A stretch of 64,000 bases of DNA, taken from Sarcocystis neurona. Taxonomy: Eukaryota; Apicomplexa; Conoidasida; Eucoccidiorida; Sarcocystidae. Below are positions 24,700 to 35,109 of the stretch, piece after piece. Every line of letters starts with the position of its first letter. Position 1 is the stretch's first letter. The translations under genes and the position numbers were made by a program. Below the pieces are notes generated by a model that did no database searches, was not told where the DNA came from, and worked only from the letters and a program-made list of their open reading frames with translations. The stretch is taken from positions 2,152,388-2,216,387 of the forward strand of contig KL647296.1 of assembly GCA_000727475.1 (NCBI GenBank), given 5' to 3'.

Positions 24700-24940
24700 C
24701 AGCAGCAGCGACAACAACAGCAGCATCGACAACAACAGCAGCAGCGACAACAACAGCAGCAGCGACAACGACAGCAGCATCGACAACAACAGCAGCAGCG
24801 ACAACGACGGCAGCATCGACAACAACAGCAGCAGCGACAACAGCAGCAGCAGCGACAACGACACCAGCATCGACAATAACAGCAGCAGCGACAGGAACAG
24901 CAGCAGCGACAGGAACAGCAGCAGCGACAGGAACAACAGA
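24700..24940. repeat. 18-bp-type CAG/CGACAA tandem repeat at the gap edge
   Basis: About 13 copies of CAGCAGC(A/G)KCGACAACAA-type units run directly from the gap into unique sequence. This is probably the visible end of a longer array hidden in the N run. Confidence 0.85.
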
Positions 24941-26192
24941 CACCTCTTTCTCTGTCTCTCTGTCTGCGTGTCTGGTCCTGTCTGCGTATCTGTTTTTTTC
25001 GTGTGAATCTGAACTTTGCTTTGCTGCTGCTGTTGTCGCAGCCGGGGCAGTGCTGCTGCTGTCGCAGACGCTGCAGGTGCCGGTGGCGCTGCTGCTGCAG
25101 CCCTCCGGGTCCCTCCTCCACCTCCACAACATTTTCACCATTTACCCAGTCCTTTTCTCCCTGCACAGGAATTTCGAAGTGAGCGAGCGAGCCAGAAGGA
25201 GAGAGAGGAGAAGAGAAGCAAATTTGGGCATCTCTTCGCTGTCGTCTTGACGAAGCTAATCAAACAAAAGAGACTTTATTATGCAGGCCAACTGCCTATA
25301 CGGGCTATACTATACATCTACACATATACATACATACATATATATGTGTTTGTGGAGAGACATACATATACGTGTACGTGAGCATACAAATATATTCGTA
25401 TATATGTGTGGCTACGCGGAAAGGGCAGTGTACGCAAGCACCCACTTGTATTATACGTAGAATCTTAACCTCTCCCTTCATTCATTGTTTTATGCATGCG
25501 TCTCGGCATGTACACTGCGTACCTACCTACCCATCGATCTACCCATCTTCTTATGAACTAAAACTTCTACATACAAATTCACCCCCCTGTCTATCAGTGT
25601 GTCCATCTACGGGTGTCTGGCTGTCCAGCTGTGTAGTACGTATCTCTCTCCTATCCATCTATACCTCTCCATATCCACGTATCTATATTTACGTGGCCTA
25701 CACACGTACAAAAAAAATTTCTGTATGCACATCTGTATCTATGTCTATGTATATCTACCTACACCCTGTGAATCTGCCTATTCATTTGTGTATATACACC
25801 TATATCTCTATGTTGCGCTCTCTTTCTATATATCTGTACATACTAATTTATCCGTCTGTCTCTATATCTCTCGTTAAACATACACGTGAATTAATCGACC
25901 TGTCTCTATATATCTCTCTCTTTAAACATATACGTATATTTGTATATGTCCCTCTGCAGATCTATCCTGGGACGCAAATACGTGTATTTGTGTCTTCACC
26001 CACGAATATAGATGTATGGACAGATACATATACACGGTAATACACACACACACACACAAACACAAGCGGCTATACTTTCTTGGTTTGTGTCTTTATGAGG
26101 AGATCTGCTGCTGTTGCGAGGCTGCGGGCCTGACGAACTCCTCGCCTCGTTTTCCCCTCCTCTGGCTGCTGCATGCGCTGTAAAAAACGCAG

Positions 26193-26387
26193 AGCGTCGC
26201 GACGATAACTTTCTTCGGCGGAGCCGTTGTCTTGGCGATCGCTGCGCTCTCTCTTTTCCTCGAAGTTCTATCTGCTGCTTTGAAGGAAGCCAGCACTGCT
26301 GCCGTGTGCAAGCGCACTGCGCCCCTGCTCGCTGCTGCGCTGCTGCTGCTGCTGGCGCTGCTCCACGCCTCTCCTGCGGGTCGCTAC
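26193..26387 (+). CDS. NSS transporter exon: TM9-TM10 region
   Basis: After AACGCAG (ending 26192) the frame reads SVATITFFGGAVVLAIAAL then SLFLEVLSAALKEA, followed by a second hydrophobic segment. In NSS proteins TM9 is followed by GG.Y......D and TM10 contains ..LF.E.., so the GG-V and F-L-E order fits. The distance between them is shorter than usual. The donor TAC|GTGAGG at 26388 leaves phase 0, as the next exon needs. Upstream phase is unresolved. An alternative is that this is a lineage-specific helix rather than TM9/10. Confidence 0.45.
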
Positions 26388-27777
26388 GTGAGGCTGCGCC
26401 TGCCTTCCCTCCCTCCCCCCGCTTGGCTGCAGACGGCAGCAACCCGCAGCAGGCGTTTCGCAGTCTTCTCGATTGAAGCAGGGCACAATAACGACGGGGT
26501 CATTAGCAGGCACGGAAAGCAAGAGGGAACAGCTGCCAGCAAGCAGAAAAAAGCAGAGAAGATCGACCGGGAACTGTACATAAATAGTGTATACGTTCCT
26601 GTGTACTGCTAGCTACATGCGTATACTTGGGTATGTGTGCAAACATACATATATCCAGATATATATATATATGTATCTATCGATGTACGTATATATATGT
26701 AGGCTTATATATACACATATATATGTGTAAATACGTATAGGTGTAGGCTTACATAAATATTTGTGGATGTACATATACGTGTATGCTTATATATATATAT
26801 ATGTGGCGATGTTTGGTGAGTACACGTACATGGGATTACATGTATATATCTACGGAGGCATGCAAATATGTGCGTATACAAAATCTACGTATTGCTGCAT
26901 ATATATATGTGAATACGTACATATGTATGTTTCTGTCTTTTTATCTACAGATATATATGTTCTTCTTCTATACGGACCAAAGTTTGTGTATATAGAAGCA
27001 CCTAAATGAATTTCTTTCTCTCGTATAAGATTCGCTCTCTACTGTCTTTTTCGTCTCCCTTTTCTTCTTGCCTTTTTCAATGCAAGTGTTCCTTCCTGCA
27101 GGGCCGTATATACGTATGAAATCACACATATATATGTATATATGTATATGCGTATTTACATGGATATGACGGGTAGAGGGGACAGGCTGCTGCTGCTTTC
27201 TTCCTGGACAGGCCTCATTGAAACTTCGTCCCTCTTTGTTCCGCTTATCGGCTCAGCTGCGCCGCTGCTAGTTTTGCTGCTGCTTTTGCAAGGCAACCGG
27301 TGGCTCCTCCTGCAGCTCCTATTACTTCTCCGCTGCTCTCCTGCTGCTTTCGGAACTGCTCTCCTCTTGCTGCTCTTGCTGCTGTCGTCCGCATGCAGCT
27401 GTTGCTGCTGTTCCCCTCTCGCCTAAGCGGCCTGCGCGTGGCTGCTGTTTGTGGTTCTTCCTGCTTCCGTCCCTGCGGCGCTGGCAGTTGGATCTGCTGC
27501 TGCCGTTCCTGCCTGCTGCTGCTGCTGTTGCTCTTCTTCTGAAGTGGCGCTGCCGCCGGATCAGCGGCCATCCCGCTGCCGCGCGCCGCTAGCGCCGCTG
27601 CTGCCACATCTGCTTCGGCAGCTGCTGTAGGTGCAGAGCTGCTGCTGCTGCGTTGCGCTACTCAGCTTCTGCATCTCTGCTGCTGCTGCCGCTGTTCTTC
27701 GTGTGTAGCTCTTTGCCGTACTTCTGCTTCGGCTTGTGGTGCACACACTGCTGCTATTGCTGCTGCTGTTGCTGCAG
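26388..27777 (+). other. Intron: microsatellites then CTG-rich DNA
   Basis: (TA)n/(TATG)n runs occupy 26640-27170. CTG-rich DNA from 27180 to 27770 ends in the acceptor GTTGCTGCAG. A hydrophobic frame starting at a Met codon near 27160 (MDMTGRGDRLLLL) has no usable splice border and is left as intron. Confidence 0.4.
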
Positions 27778-27901
27778 ACGGTGGCACTCGTCAACAAGTT
27801 GATCGGCGGCGTCGCCCACCTGCTGCTCTGTCTTGCGCTTCTACTGTTGCTTAGTTGGGTCTCCTACACTTCTCGACAAATATACGCCGTTGGCGTGCCC
27901 G
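27778..27901 (+). CDS. NSS transporter exon: TM10 and following loop
   Basis: The frame reads TVALVNKLIGGVAHLLLCLA then LLLLLSWVSYTSRQIYAVG. NSS TM10 ends with E...SW.YG..RF..DI..M.G, and the SW-x-x-Y-x-x-R-x-I-x-x-x-G spacing here is close. Acceptor GTTGCTGCAG (27777) and donor CCCG|GTAAAG (27902) are both good. The exon enters in phase 0 and leaves with one base, matching both neighbours. Confidence 0.55.
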
Positions 27902-28663
27902 GTAAAGGCCAGCACTCAAGACACCTGCATATAGATAATTCTCACTTTCCTTCGCTCCTTCTCTGTGGACTACATCCCTCGTTTTTCTTCTGGTCCCTTT
28001 GCCCCCTCATATATACACATATACACGAAGGGACCTATACACACACACATATATATATAGCAGGTGCATTTGCGTATTGACAATCCCCCTGCTTTCCGTC
28101 GTTGCTCGTCTCTGTACGGCCTCTCTTTTTTTCTCTGTCTCTCCCTCGCTGTCCCTCTGTCTTCATACAAATTCATACATATCCGCGTGTACACAAAGAC
28201 ATATATTAATACGTGTACTTATAACTGTGTAAGTGGAAATGCGTATGTGTGTGCATGCATGCACCTGGCGACATATTTCAATGTGTCCACCATTAGGCGC
28301 AGATATATCATCTTATATCTTTCTCTCTGTGTCCCTCGTCGCATGCAACACATATACACATAGTGTGTCTGTCTACAATTCTACCTCCATATATAAATCT
28401 ATATCCATATCTCTATCTATATGTATTCATCTATAAACGTAGATACAAAAATTTATTTGCTCTACACCTATGCAGTCTACTTGTCCCGTGTCGCATGCAA
28501 CACATATACACATAGTATGTCTGTTTACATTACTCTCTCAATATATATATCTCTCTATACCCATATATATGGGTATAACAATTTATTTGTTCTACTCTTA
28601 TGCACGCTACCTGCATATATATATATATAAATACGTATATATATATGCGTATGTATAGACATG

Positions 28664-28694
<31 letters not shown>

Positions 28695-30722
28695 GACATA
28701 CACGTACACAGACTCACGCGTATGGCTGCACATGAGACAGAAGCCAATTTTAGATCCATTTTTATGGGGTGGAGCGTACGGCAATACATCTCTAGCGACC
28801 CTGCCTTCTTCACTTTTAATGTGCAAGGATGGGTATGTAGGAGCCGGTGGTGCAGCAGACGCGCTGCTGTGAGCGAGGAACTGCCTCCTTGTGTCTGTCT
28901 TTGTTCTTCGATTCCTCTTTTTTCGCCACAAATGCCCAACGGTAGGCCGGTGCCTACACACATATATATATACACATACATATATATCTATATATTGCAG
29001 CAAATGTGTGTGAAGGGATTTATGTGCATGCATGTTGCTACCGGATTGACAGGACTGGGAGTCCTCGCGAGGTGCCGATGGCTGCATGAAGAGTCGAGCG
29101 AGTGTCTCTGTTCATTCGCAACACTTCCGCGCCAGCATTTACACAAACGTAAAATGGCCACCCGGTCTCCATTTTCTTCTGCTGTTTTGTCTTTGCGACA
29201 CTCTCTGCTGCTGTCTTCCCCTCCGTGTTTCGAGACACACGTAGAGAGAGACGGGCAGACAGCAGCCAGCAGGCGCCGCCCTCTATCTCTCCCTACGTAT
29301 CCAACAATACAAATGTATATATGTGTATATATTATTATTCAATTTCCTCAGCAGACGCGTACATATATGTACATACATATTGACGTTTGCATATAGACAC
29401 GTCTCAGTCCCTTTCCCGGCGTACATTTCCCCCCTCTCCCTACGTATGTGTCTAGTTCTACGCACCTGTAGCTGTACACATATGCGGATGTGTAGGCTAC
29501 AGATAGACAGGTAGACAGACATGAATGGGGAAGAGTAGTAGAGGAAGTGCTGTGGATGAAGGACCCCCGGGGACGGGCCACTGCAGCGGGTGGAGACGAG
29601 ACACGAGCCTCCACAGCGCGCTAGCGAGAGTCACTTGCACTTCTCCTGCACCCAATGTGGAGACACACAAAAAGAAATTCACGGATCAATCTACACACAG
29701 GGACAACAAATGGAAAGAAATACACCTACACGCACAAATTTACATATATATACATATATATATATATCTCTATACACATATATATATATATATATGTATT
29801 AGTATAGGAGTGAGTATTGAACAAGTTGGTTGGGGATTGAAAAGGAAGAAAAAGCCTTCTAAACTAGTGAACCTACGGTTAAGCGAAGTGGATAGATAAA
29901 CACACACACAGGTAAATATATATATATAGATAATATTCTACACAAACACACATACGTGTATATATATATATGAGTGTCTATGTGAATGTGCGGACAATTA
30001 CCTTCTTGTTGACTGCGTGTTGAAGACACGGAAAGAAGCTTCTGAACAGATGTGGTCAAAGTAGATGAACCGGCCTATACATACATATATAGATACATAT
30101 ATGTGTGTTAAGGCTCATTCAGCAAACCACTGCATATATATATATATATGTAATAGGTGTACACTGGTGTGGTGTATCAGTATTTGTGCACAGGTGCTGC
30201 TGCTGTCCTTCACGAAGAGCTGCTCCTGCTGCCTTCCTTGAGTACTGCTGCGCCTGGGGTCGTTGCTGCTGCTTGCTGCCGCTGCTGCTGCTGGTCAACG
30301 AACTCCTTCTGCTATGTATTCTGCCAGCTCTGCCCCTGCTGTTGTTGCAGTTTGTTGTCGGGTTGCTGCTGCTGCTGCTGTCGATTCTCGGGATGCGGCC
30401 GCTTCGGCTTCTCGGACTGCTGCTGCTCTGCGCTGGCTGCCGCCTGCAGCAGATCTGTTGCATCTGCTTTTTTCCTCTCGTGTTGCGGCTCACGTTGCTG
30501 CTGTCGATCTTCCTCTTCCCTCAGCTGCTGCTGCTCCACTCGCAGTCTACTTCTGCTGCAGCAGTGGCCGGTGCCACTACGCTGTTCTTCCTGCTGCTGC
30601 TGTTGCTGCTGTACTACGTTGGCAGTTCTGCTGTCCTGCGCCTGCCGCTGTTGTCGGTGCTCGTGAGGCGTTGTGCCATTTTTGCTGCTGCTTCTGCTGC
30701 CACTCTCTCCTCCTTTCTGCAG
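27902..30722 (+). other. Intron: microsatellites, a 152-bp duplication, CTG-rich 3' part
   Basis: (TA)n, (CA)n and (CTAT)n runs and unique islands (28720-29240, 29520-29680) show no convincing splice-bordered coding. From 30190 to 30720 it is CTG-rich, ending in the textbook acceptor CTCTCTCCTCCTTTCTGCAG. Confidence 0.4.
28338..28640. repeat. Two-copy tandem duplication, about 152-bp unit
   Basis: GCATGCAACACATATACACA occurs at 28341 and 28493. Downstream blocks with ATTTATTTG and CTATGCA recur in the same order, so the whole unit was duplicated. Confidence 0.85.
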
Positions 30723-31621
30723 CAGTGCTGCTGTTCGGCGCGCTCGCGGGGGGCTGCAGCTTCCTCCTCGGCATGCGGTGGGTTCTGTCGCCCAGCGTCG
30801 CCAGCTGCTGCTGCTACGTCCTGCTGTCGCTAGCTGCTGCTCTGGTTTCTGCTGCTGCTGTTGCGTACGTTGTTCCGGCCCTGTCCTGCCCTGGGGAAGG
30901 CAGCCGAAGCAGCAAGAGCAGCAACTGCAGGAGCAGCAGCAACAGAAGGCGAGCGCTAGCTACGTCTAGGCCCCATGGGCGTGCAGCCATAGCAAGCCGG
31001 AGAACTTCTACCACTGCAGCAACAACAGCAACAACAACAGCAGCAGCCGCGACAGCAGCGTTGGCCGCCACGAACGCAGAAGAGCCCAAAGGAGAGAAAA
31101 GAGGAGCAGCAGCAGGGCAGACGGCCCCAGCAACGCGATACGCACAACATGAAGAGGAGTGCACGGCACCAGCTGGAGACACAACAGCAGTTGTTGCAGC
31201 AGGAGCAGCAGCAGAGACTACTACAACAGCAGCAGCAGCACACCGAGAAAGGGGAGAGCGAGCGGCAGACGTAGCGCAGGGCGGAGAGGAAAGACAGGCA
31301 ACTGAATTACAGAGGGAAAAAGCAGCAGTCACGCGTGGTACCGGCGTCTCGACTGAAGTGACTGCCGGGCAAGAAGAGCCAGCAGCAATTCCTGTAACAA
31401 GACATGGTGCAGCAGCAGCAGCAAGACGAGGTGCAGCAGCCACCGCAACCGCGAGGCGAGGGGGAAAGGTGGATGCCGCAGAAGCAGCAGAGCTCCCAGG
31501 AGCAGAAAGCACGGCAGGAGAAAGGGCGCACATGCAGAAGCTCGTGCCCACCACAAGAAAGAAGCAGGAAAAGAAAGAGAGAAGCTGCAACCTCGTAACA
31601 ACTGTTCACTTGTCTTTTTCT
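30723..31621 (+). CDS. NSS transporter exon: TM11 plus Ala/Thr/Glu-rich insert
   Basis: The frame reads VLLFGALAGGCSFLLGMRW, VLSPSVASCCCYVLLSLAAA and then a hydrophobic tail. NSS TM11 begins (Y)W...W(K)..SP, so MRWVLSPS is a good match. About 230 residues follow that are rich in Ala, Thr, Arg and Glu and coded largely by CAG/GCA triplets; by NSS topology these would lie outside the cell between TM11 and TM12. The acceptor has a strong pyrimidine tract. The donor TTCT|GTAAGC (31622) leaves phase 0. The entry phase fits the previous exon. Confidence 0.55.
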
Positions 31622-32543
31622 GTAAGCTACAGCAGTCCAGGCACGCCTACTTTCTTGTGAAGCAAGTAGCTACTCCCAACAGCAATTCCATCCTTATGCG
31701 GCTCCCTCCTTACGTATAAACCCCCTTCCATATATATATATATATACATATATAGGTAAAAAGAACGGCTGTCGTACCTCATGTATAGAGTCTCGCCTCT
31801 GCTGCTGCTGCTCCTGCTGCTGCTGCTCCTGCTGCTGCTGCTCCAGCTGCTGCTCCCGCTGCTGCTCCTGCTCCTGCAGCTGCTGCAGTCGTTCCTCGTG
31901 CTGCGGCTTGTGCCACGGCTGCTGCTGCTGCTACTGGGGTGTGGACTGCGTCGAGTCATTCCCGCTGCTGCTGTGTACCACTACGTAAAATAGGACTCGC
32001 GTCACCGCAGAAATTTCTCGTCCTCATTCGTTCTCTCCTCCTTCCAGTTTTTCTTCCTCTTCCGCTTTGCTGTTCTTCGCCTCTCCTCCGTCTTGTTATC
32101 GATACGTTACTCCCCGTCTTCTTCTTCCTCGTGCATTCCTTTTATCTTCTTCTTCGTCCTTTTTCTTTTGCTTTCTGCTCTTTCCGCTTGCCGTTACCGT
32201 CATCGCCCTGTTCCTTCCACAGTCACTTCGTGAGACGCTGCTGCTTCTGCAGCTGCTTCAGCTGCTGCCGGTGCTACTGCATCTCATGCTGCTGCTGCTG
32301 CTTCGCATGCCGCGTCTGCTGTTGCTTCTCACGCCGCGTCTGCTGTTGCTTCTCATGCTGCCTCTGCTGTTACTTCTTCTGCTTCTGCTGCTGCTGCTTC
32401 TGCTGCTGCCGCTTCTGCTCCTGCTTCTGCTGCTGTCTCTGTTGCTGCTTCTGCTGCTGCTTCTGCTGCTGTGTCTGCTGCTGTGTCTGCTGCTGTGTCT
32501 GCTGCTTTTCTTGCTGCTCTCGCTGCTGCGTCTGCTGCTGCAG
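31622..32543 (+). other. Intron with CTG arrays
   Basis: It starts GTAAGC and ends CTGCTGCTGCAG. It includes a (TA)n run, CTG/CTC arrays at 31798-31950 and 32230-32540, and a T/C-rich tract (32030-32210). A short hydrophobic Leu-rich frame at 31781-31990 followed by GTAAAA might be an exon, but it is not needed for phase. Confidence 0.4.
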
Positions 32544-33254
32544 GACCGCGTATGGTGGCTGCTACTTGGCAGCACAGAAGACCTCCGTCTGGAGCTGCAA
32601 CGCGTCATCAGCGGAATTGTCGTCGACAGCAGCAACCACAGCGGCCCCAACAGCAGCAGCAGGACCAGATGGGAAAGCAGCAGTAGCAGCGACTTCGTGA
32701 AAGACAGAAGAAGGCGAAGCAGCAGCAGCCGGTCGAAGAGCTGCGATAGCAGCAGCAGGGCAACTAGCGACAGGAGTGTGGAGAGGTACGGGGGGAGCAC
32801 CAGCAACAGCGCATATCAAAACAAGAGACGGGGCAGCAGCAGCAGTAAGGTACGGGCTCCCAGCAGCAGCCTGGAGAGGAGAAATAGCACATATCACAGC
32901 GTGAGTGCGGGCAAGAGTAACAACAGAAACCTAGAGGGATGCAACAGCAGCTGCAGCAGCAGCAGCAACATTGCAGTTTACGACGGCAGCCGCAGAGTGG
33001 GAGAGAGCAGCAGCAGCAGCAGCAGCAGCAACTTGGGGTTCACGCTGTGGTGGGTTGTTCTTCTGAAGTGGGTGGCGCCTGCCTTTTTGCTGCCAGCGAC
33101 GATGTCCTACTTCAGGCTGCTGCAGCAAGAGGCGAAGATACTTTGGCAGGGAGCTGGTGCTACTACGGCGCATGCGGACTTGGCCGTAGCGGCTACTGCC
33201 TCTCTTACTGCTCTCCTGCTTGGCTGCTGCGTTTTCTACATCTGCCCTACTTCG
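32544..33254 (+). CDS. NSS transporter exon: Ser-rich insert and TM12
   Basis: The exon starts DRVWWLLLGSTEDLRLELQR, continues as a Ser/Arg-rich CAG-coded stretch, and ends LGFTLWWVVLLKWVAPAFLL ... YFRLL, then a further hydrophobic helix (LAVAATASLTALLLGCCVF). The pattern LG(W/F)......P....Y is typical of NSS TM12; the same segment could alternatively be read as a TM11-like W...KW.AP. Acceptor TGCTGCTGCAG (32543) and donor TTCG|GTAAGC (33255) are good, with phase 0 at both ends. A 227-codon antisense frame also covers this exon but was rejected. Confidence 0.55.
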
Positions 33255-33370
33255 GTAAGCGGGGCTATTACGTACAGAGAGACGTAGCAGGAAGCGACGG
33301 CAGTCGGTAGCGTGTGTAAGACTCTCCTGGAGAAGCTCCTGCCCCTTTTTGTGATGTTTCTCTCTACTAG

Positions 33371-33550
33371 AAGAGTTTTCTTTTCGTCGCGGCCCTGCTG
33401 GGTCTCGTGCCTGGGCTGCTGGTAGTGCTGCTGCTACTGCTGCTCGATTTGCTGCTGCGGTTTGTTCCTGGTGCTGTTTCTCCCTGCGTCGCTCCTGATG
33501 CCGAAAAGGATCTTCCGCTTTTCGAGCTGCTGCTGCTGCTGCGACATTGA
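33371..33550 (+). CDS. Putative terminal exon of the NSS transporter gene
   Basis: After CTCTACTAG (ending 33370) the frame, in phase 0, reads SFLFVAALLGLVPGLLVVLL then a Leu-rich segment and a short charged tail (VAPDAEKDLPLFE) ending at TGA (33548-33550). It adds at least one hydrophobic helix beyond the canonical twelve. The CTG-coded Leu run is weak evidence on its own; support comes from phase, splice site and the plausible tail. Confidence 0.4.
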   Translation, partial: KSFLFVAALLGLVPGLLVVLLLLLLDLLLRFVPGAVSPCVAPDAEKDLPLFELLLLLRH

Positions 33551-35109
33551 TGTCTCTTATCGCAGGTGGTGCTGTTCTTTTCAAAATTTGCTGCATGTGG
33601 AGGTATTTCACTGGCCAGGGTAGCCTTGCTGAGGCAAAATATAGATGCAGAATAAGTTCAGTTAAACTGCCGCTGCCGTGTGGCGTCCCTACCCCCGCTC
33701 TGCGAGGACCGCGTCTGGTATCTTCTGCTGCTGCTGTATCGAGTCTGATACTGCTTTGCTAGTGTGCCCCTACTGTCACTTCTGTGTGGACGCTGCTCCT
33801 GTGTTGCTGCTGCTGCTGGAGCTGGTGCTGCTGGTGTTGCTGCTGCAGCTGCAGTTTTCTCAACGCTCTTTTGCTGCGGCCGTGCTGCTGCTGCTCCTGT
33901 GACACTCTCTGCGGTTGTTTGGTCGTGCTGCTGCTCTTACTGCACTGCGCTGCCGTGTTGTGCTGCGGGGCTGCTGCTCCTTTCACTGCTGCTGCTGTTG
34001 TTGGTGTGTTCCTGCTGTTGCCGCTGCTACTGGTACCTGCTGCTGCGATCGCTGCAGCGTTGCTGCTCGCAGCGTCAAAACAGATCAGCACTGGGCAGCA
34101 GCAAAGGGAAGAAGGAAGAGGAGCTGCAGCAGCAACTGCTTTGCCACCGCAGCCGATTGCTGCCGGATAATCGCGGACCCGTTGCTGGTCCTCCTCGCTG
34201 GCCGCGGGTTCATCTGCTATTCGCAGAATTCTACGCAGATGCAAGCAGTCCTGCAGCTACTCGTCTCGTGCAGCTCTACTGTCGCAAAGCAGCAGCCGCA
34301 TCAGCCGCAGCAGCATCAGCAGCAGAGGCAGAGGCAGCAAAATCTCAGACAGCAGTAGCGGTGAAGAGGCAGCAGCATGACGACAGCAGCACCCCAAGGA
34401 CAACAGAAAATGCAATTACTACGTCAGCAGCTGGACCGGAAGCAGCCGCAGGAAAACACGCTGCAGCACACGCTCACGCATGCATAGCAGCTGCAGCGAC
34501 AGCCGCATCTGCTGCACCGGGGACAGCGACAGCTTCTACAGCAGCAACGCCAAGAAAGGAGTTCCACTGCTTGGCAGGTTCACGTGGGGTGGTGGCACTA
34601 GCAGCAGCAACAGCTGACCAGAAGGAGAACTAGCTCTCCCATGGCAGCAGCAGCAGCAGCTGCTACACAGCAGGACCAGCAGCAAATAGACAGGCACGTG
34701 ATAGCAGCCCCAGCGCAGCACCCACGTGCAGCTACACAGGAGGAGAGCGTGGTCCTTGCGGCAGCGGGTCCCTCGTCGGTGCAGCAGCTGTTGCAGATGC
34801 AGACTCGGCAACACCAGCCTGCGTAGCAGCATCAGCTTCAGAAACGTAGCAGTACCAGCAGCGGCATCCTCTGACGCAACAGCAGCAGCAGGACAGCCGC
34901 CGCAGCAGACGACGGAGGGGCAACAGCAGCAGGTGGAGCGTGAGTCAGCAAAATGTACGCACGACAGGCAGCACAGGCGCAGCAGCGGTCAGTACGAGCA
35001 TCACGGCGTCAACTAGAATAACACGCATGTAGCTCTCACGTCAGCAGTACGCAACGCGGCACCAGAAAGAGGTGCAGGAAGCAGAGAGTGAAGAGAGCTG
35101 CAGATCAAG
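33551..35109 (+). other. Region with CTG then CAG blocks; possible unassigned + exon(s)
   Basis: A frame open from 33764 to 34633 is Cys/Leu/Ala-rich where DNA is CTG (33780-34080), then reads an ordinary stretch (VHLLFAEFYADASSPAATRL) followed by CAG-coded Ala. I could not place starts or splice sites with confidence. It may be intergenic, or the 5' part of the next + gene. Confidence 0.3.

Larger units (their letters stand above)
22861..26192 (+). other. Intronic region with assembly gap
   Basis: It holds microsatellite DNA, a CAG-rich stretch, the 985-base N gap and a further CTG/CTAT-rich area. Open frames at 25016-25250 (+) have no clear splice context. One or more transporter exons linking TM9 to the exon at 26193 should lie here. 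Confidence 0.4.

Noticed and set aside
23352..25166. Open frames of 430-600 codons on the - strand across the first gap
   Set aside because: Most codons are N, and the flanks are homopolymer Cys/Leu/Val frames from CAG DNA.
32931..33611. 227-codon antisense (-) open frame over the last transporter exons, rich in Lys/Arg/Glu/Ala
   Set aside because: It is the complement of CTG/CAG repeats and spans a proposed + intron. The + reading has better splice sites, phase and family motifs. It remains an alternative if transcripts are antisense.
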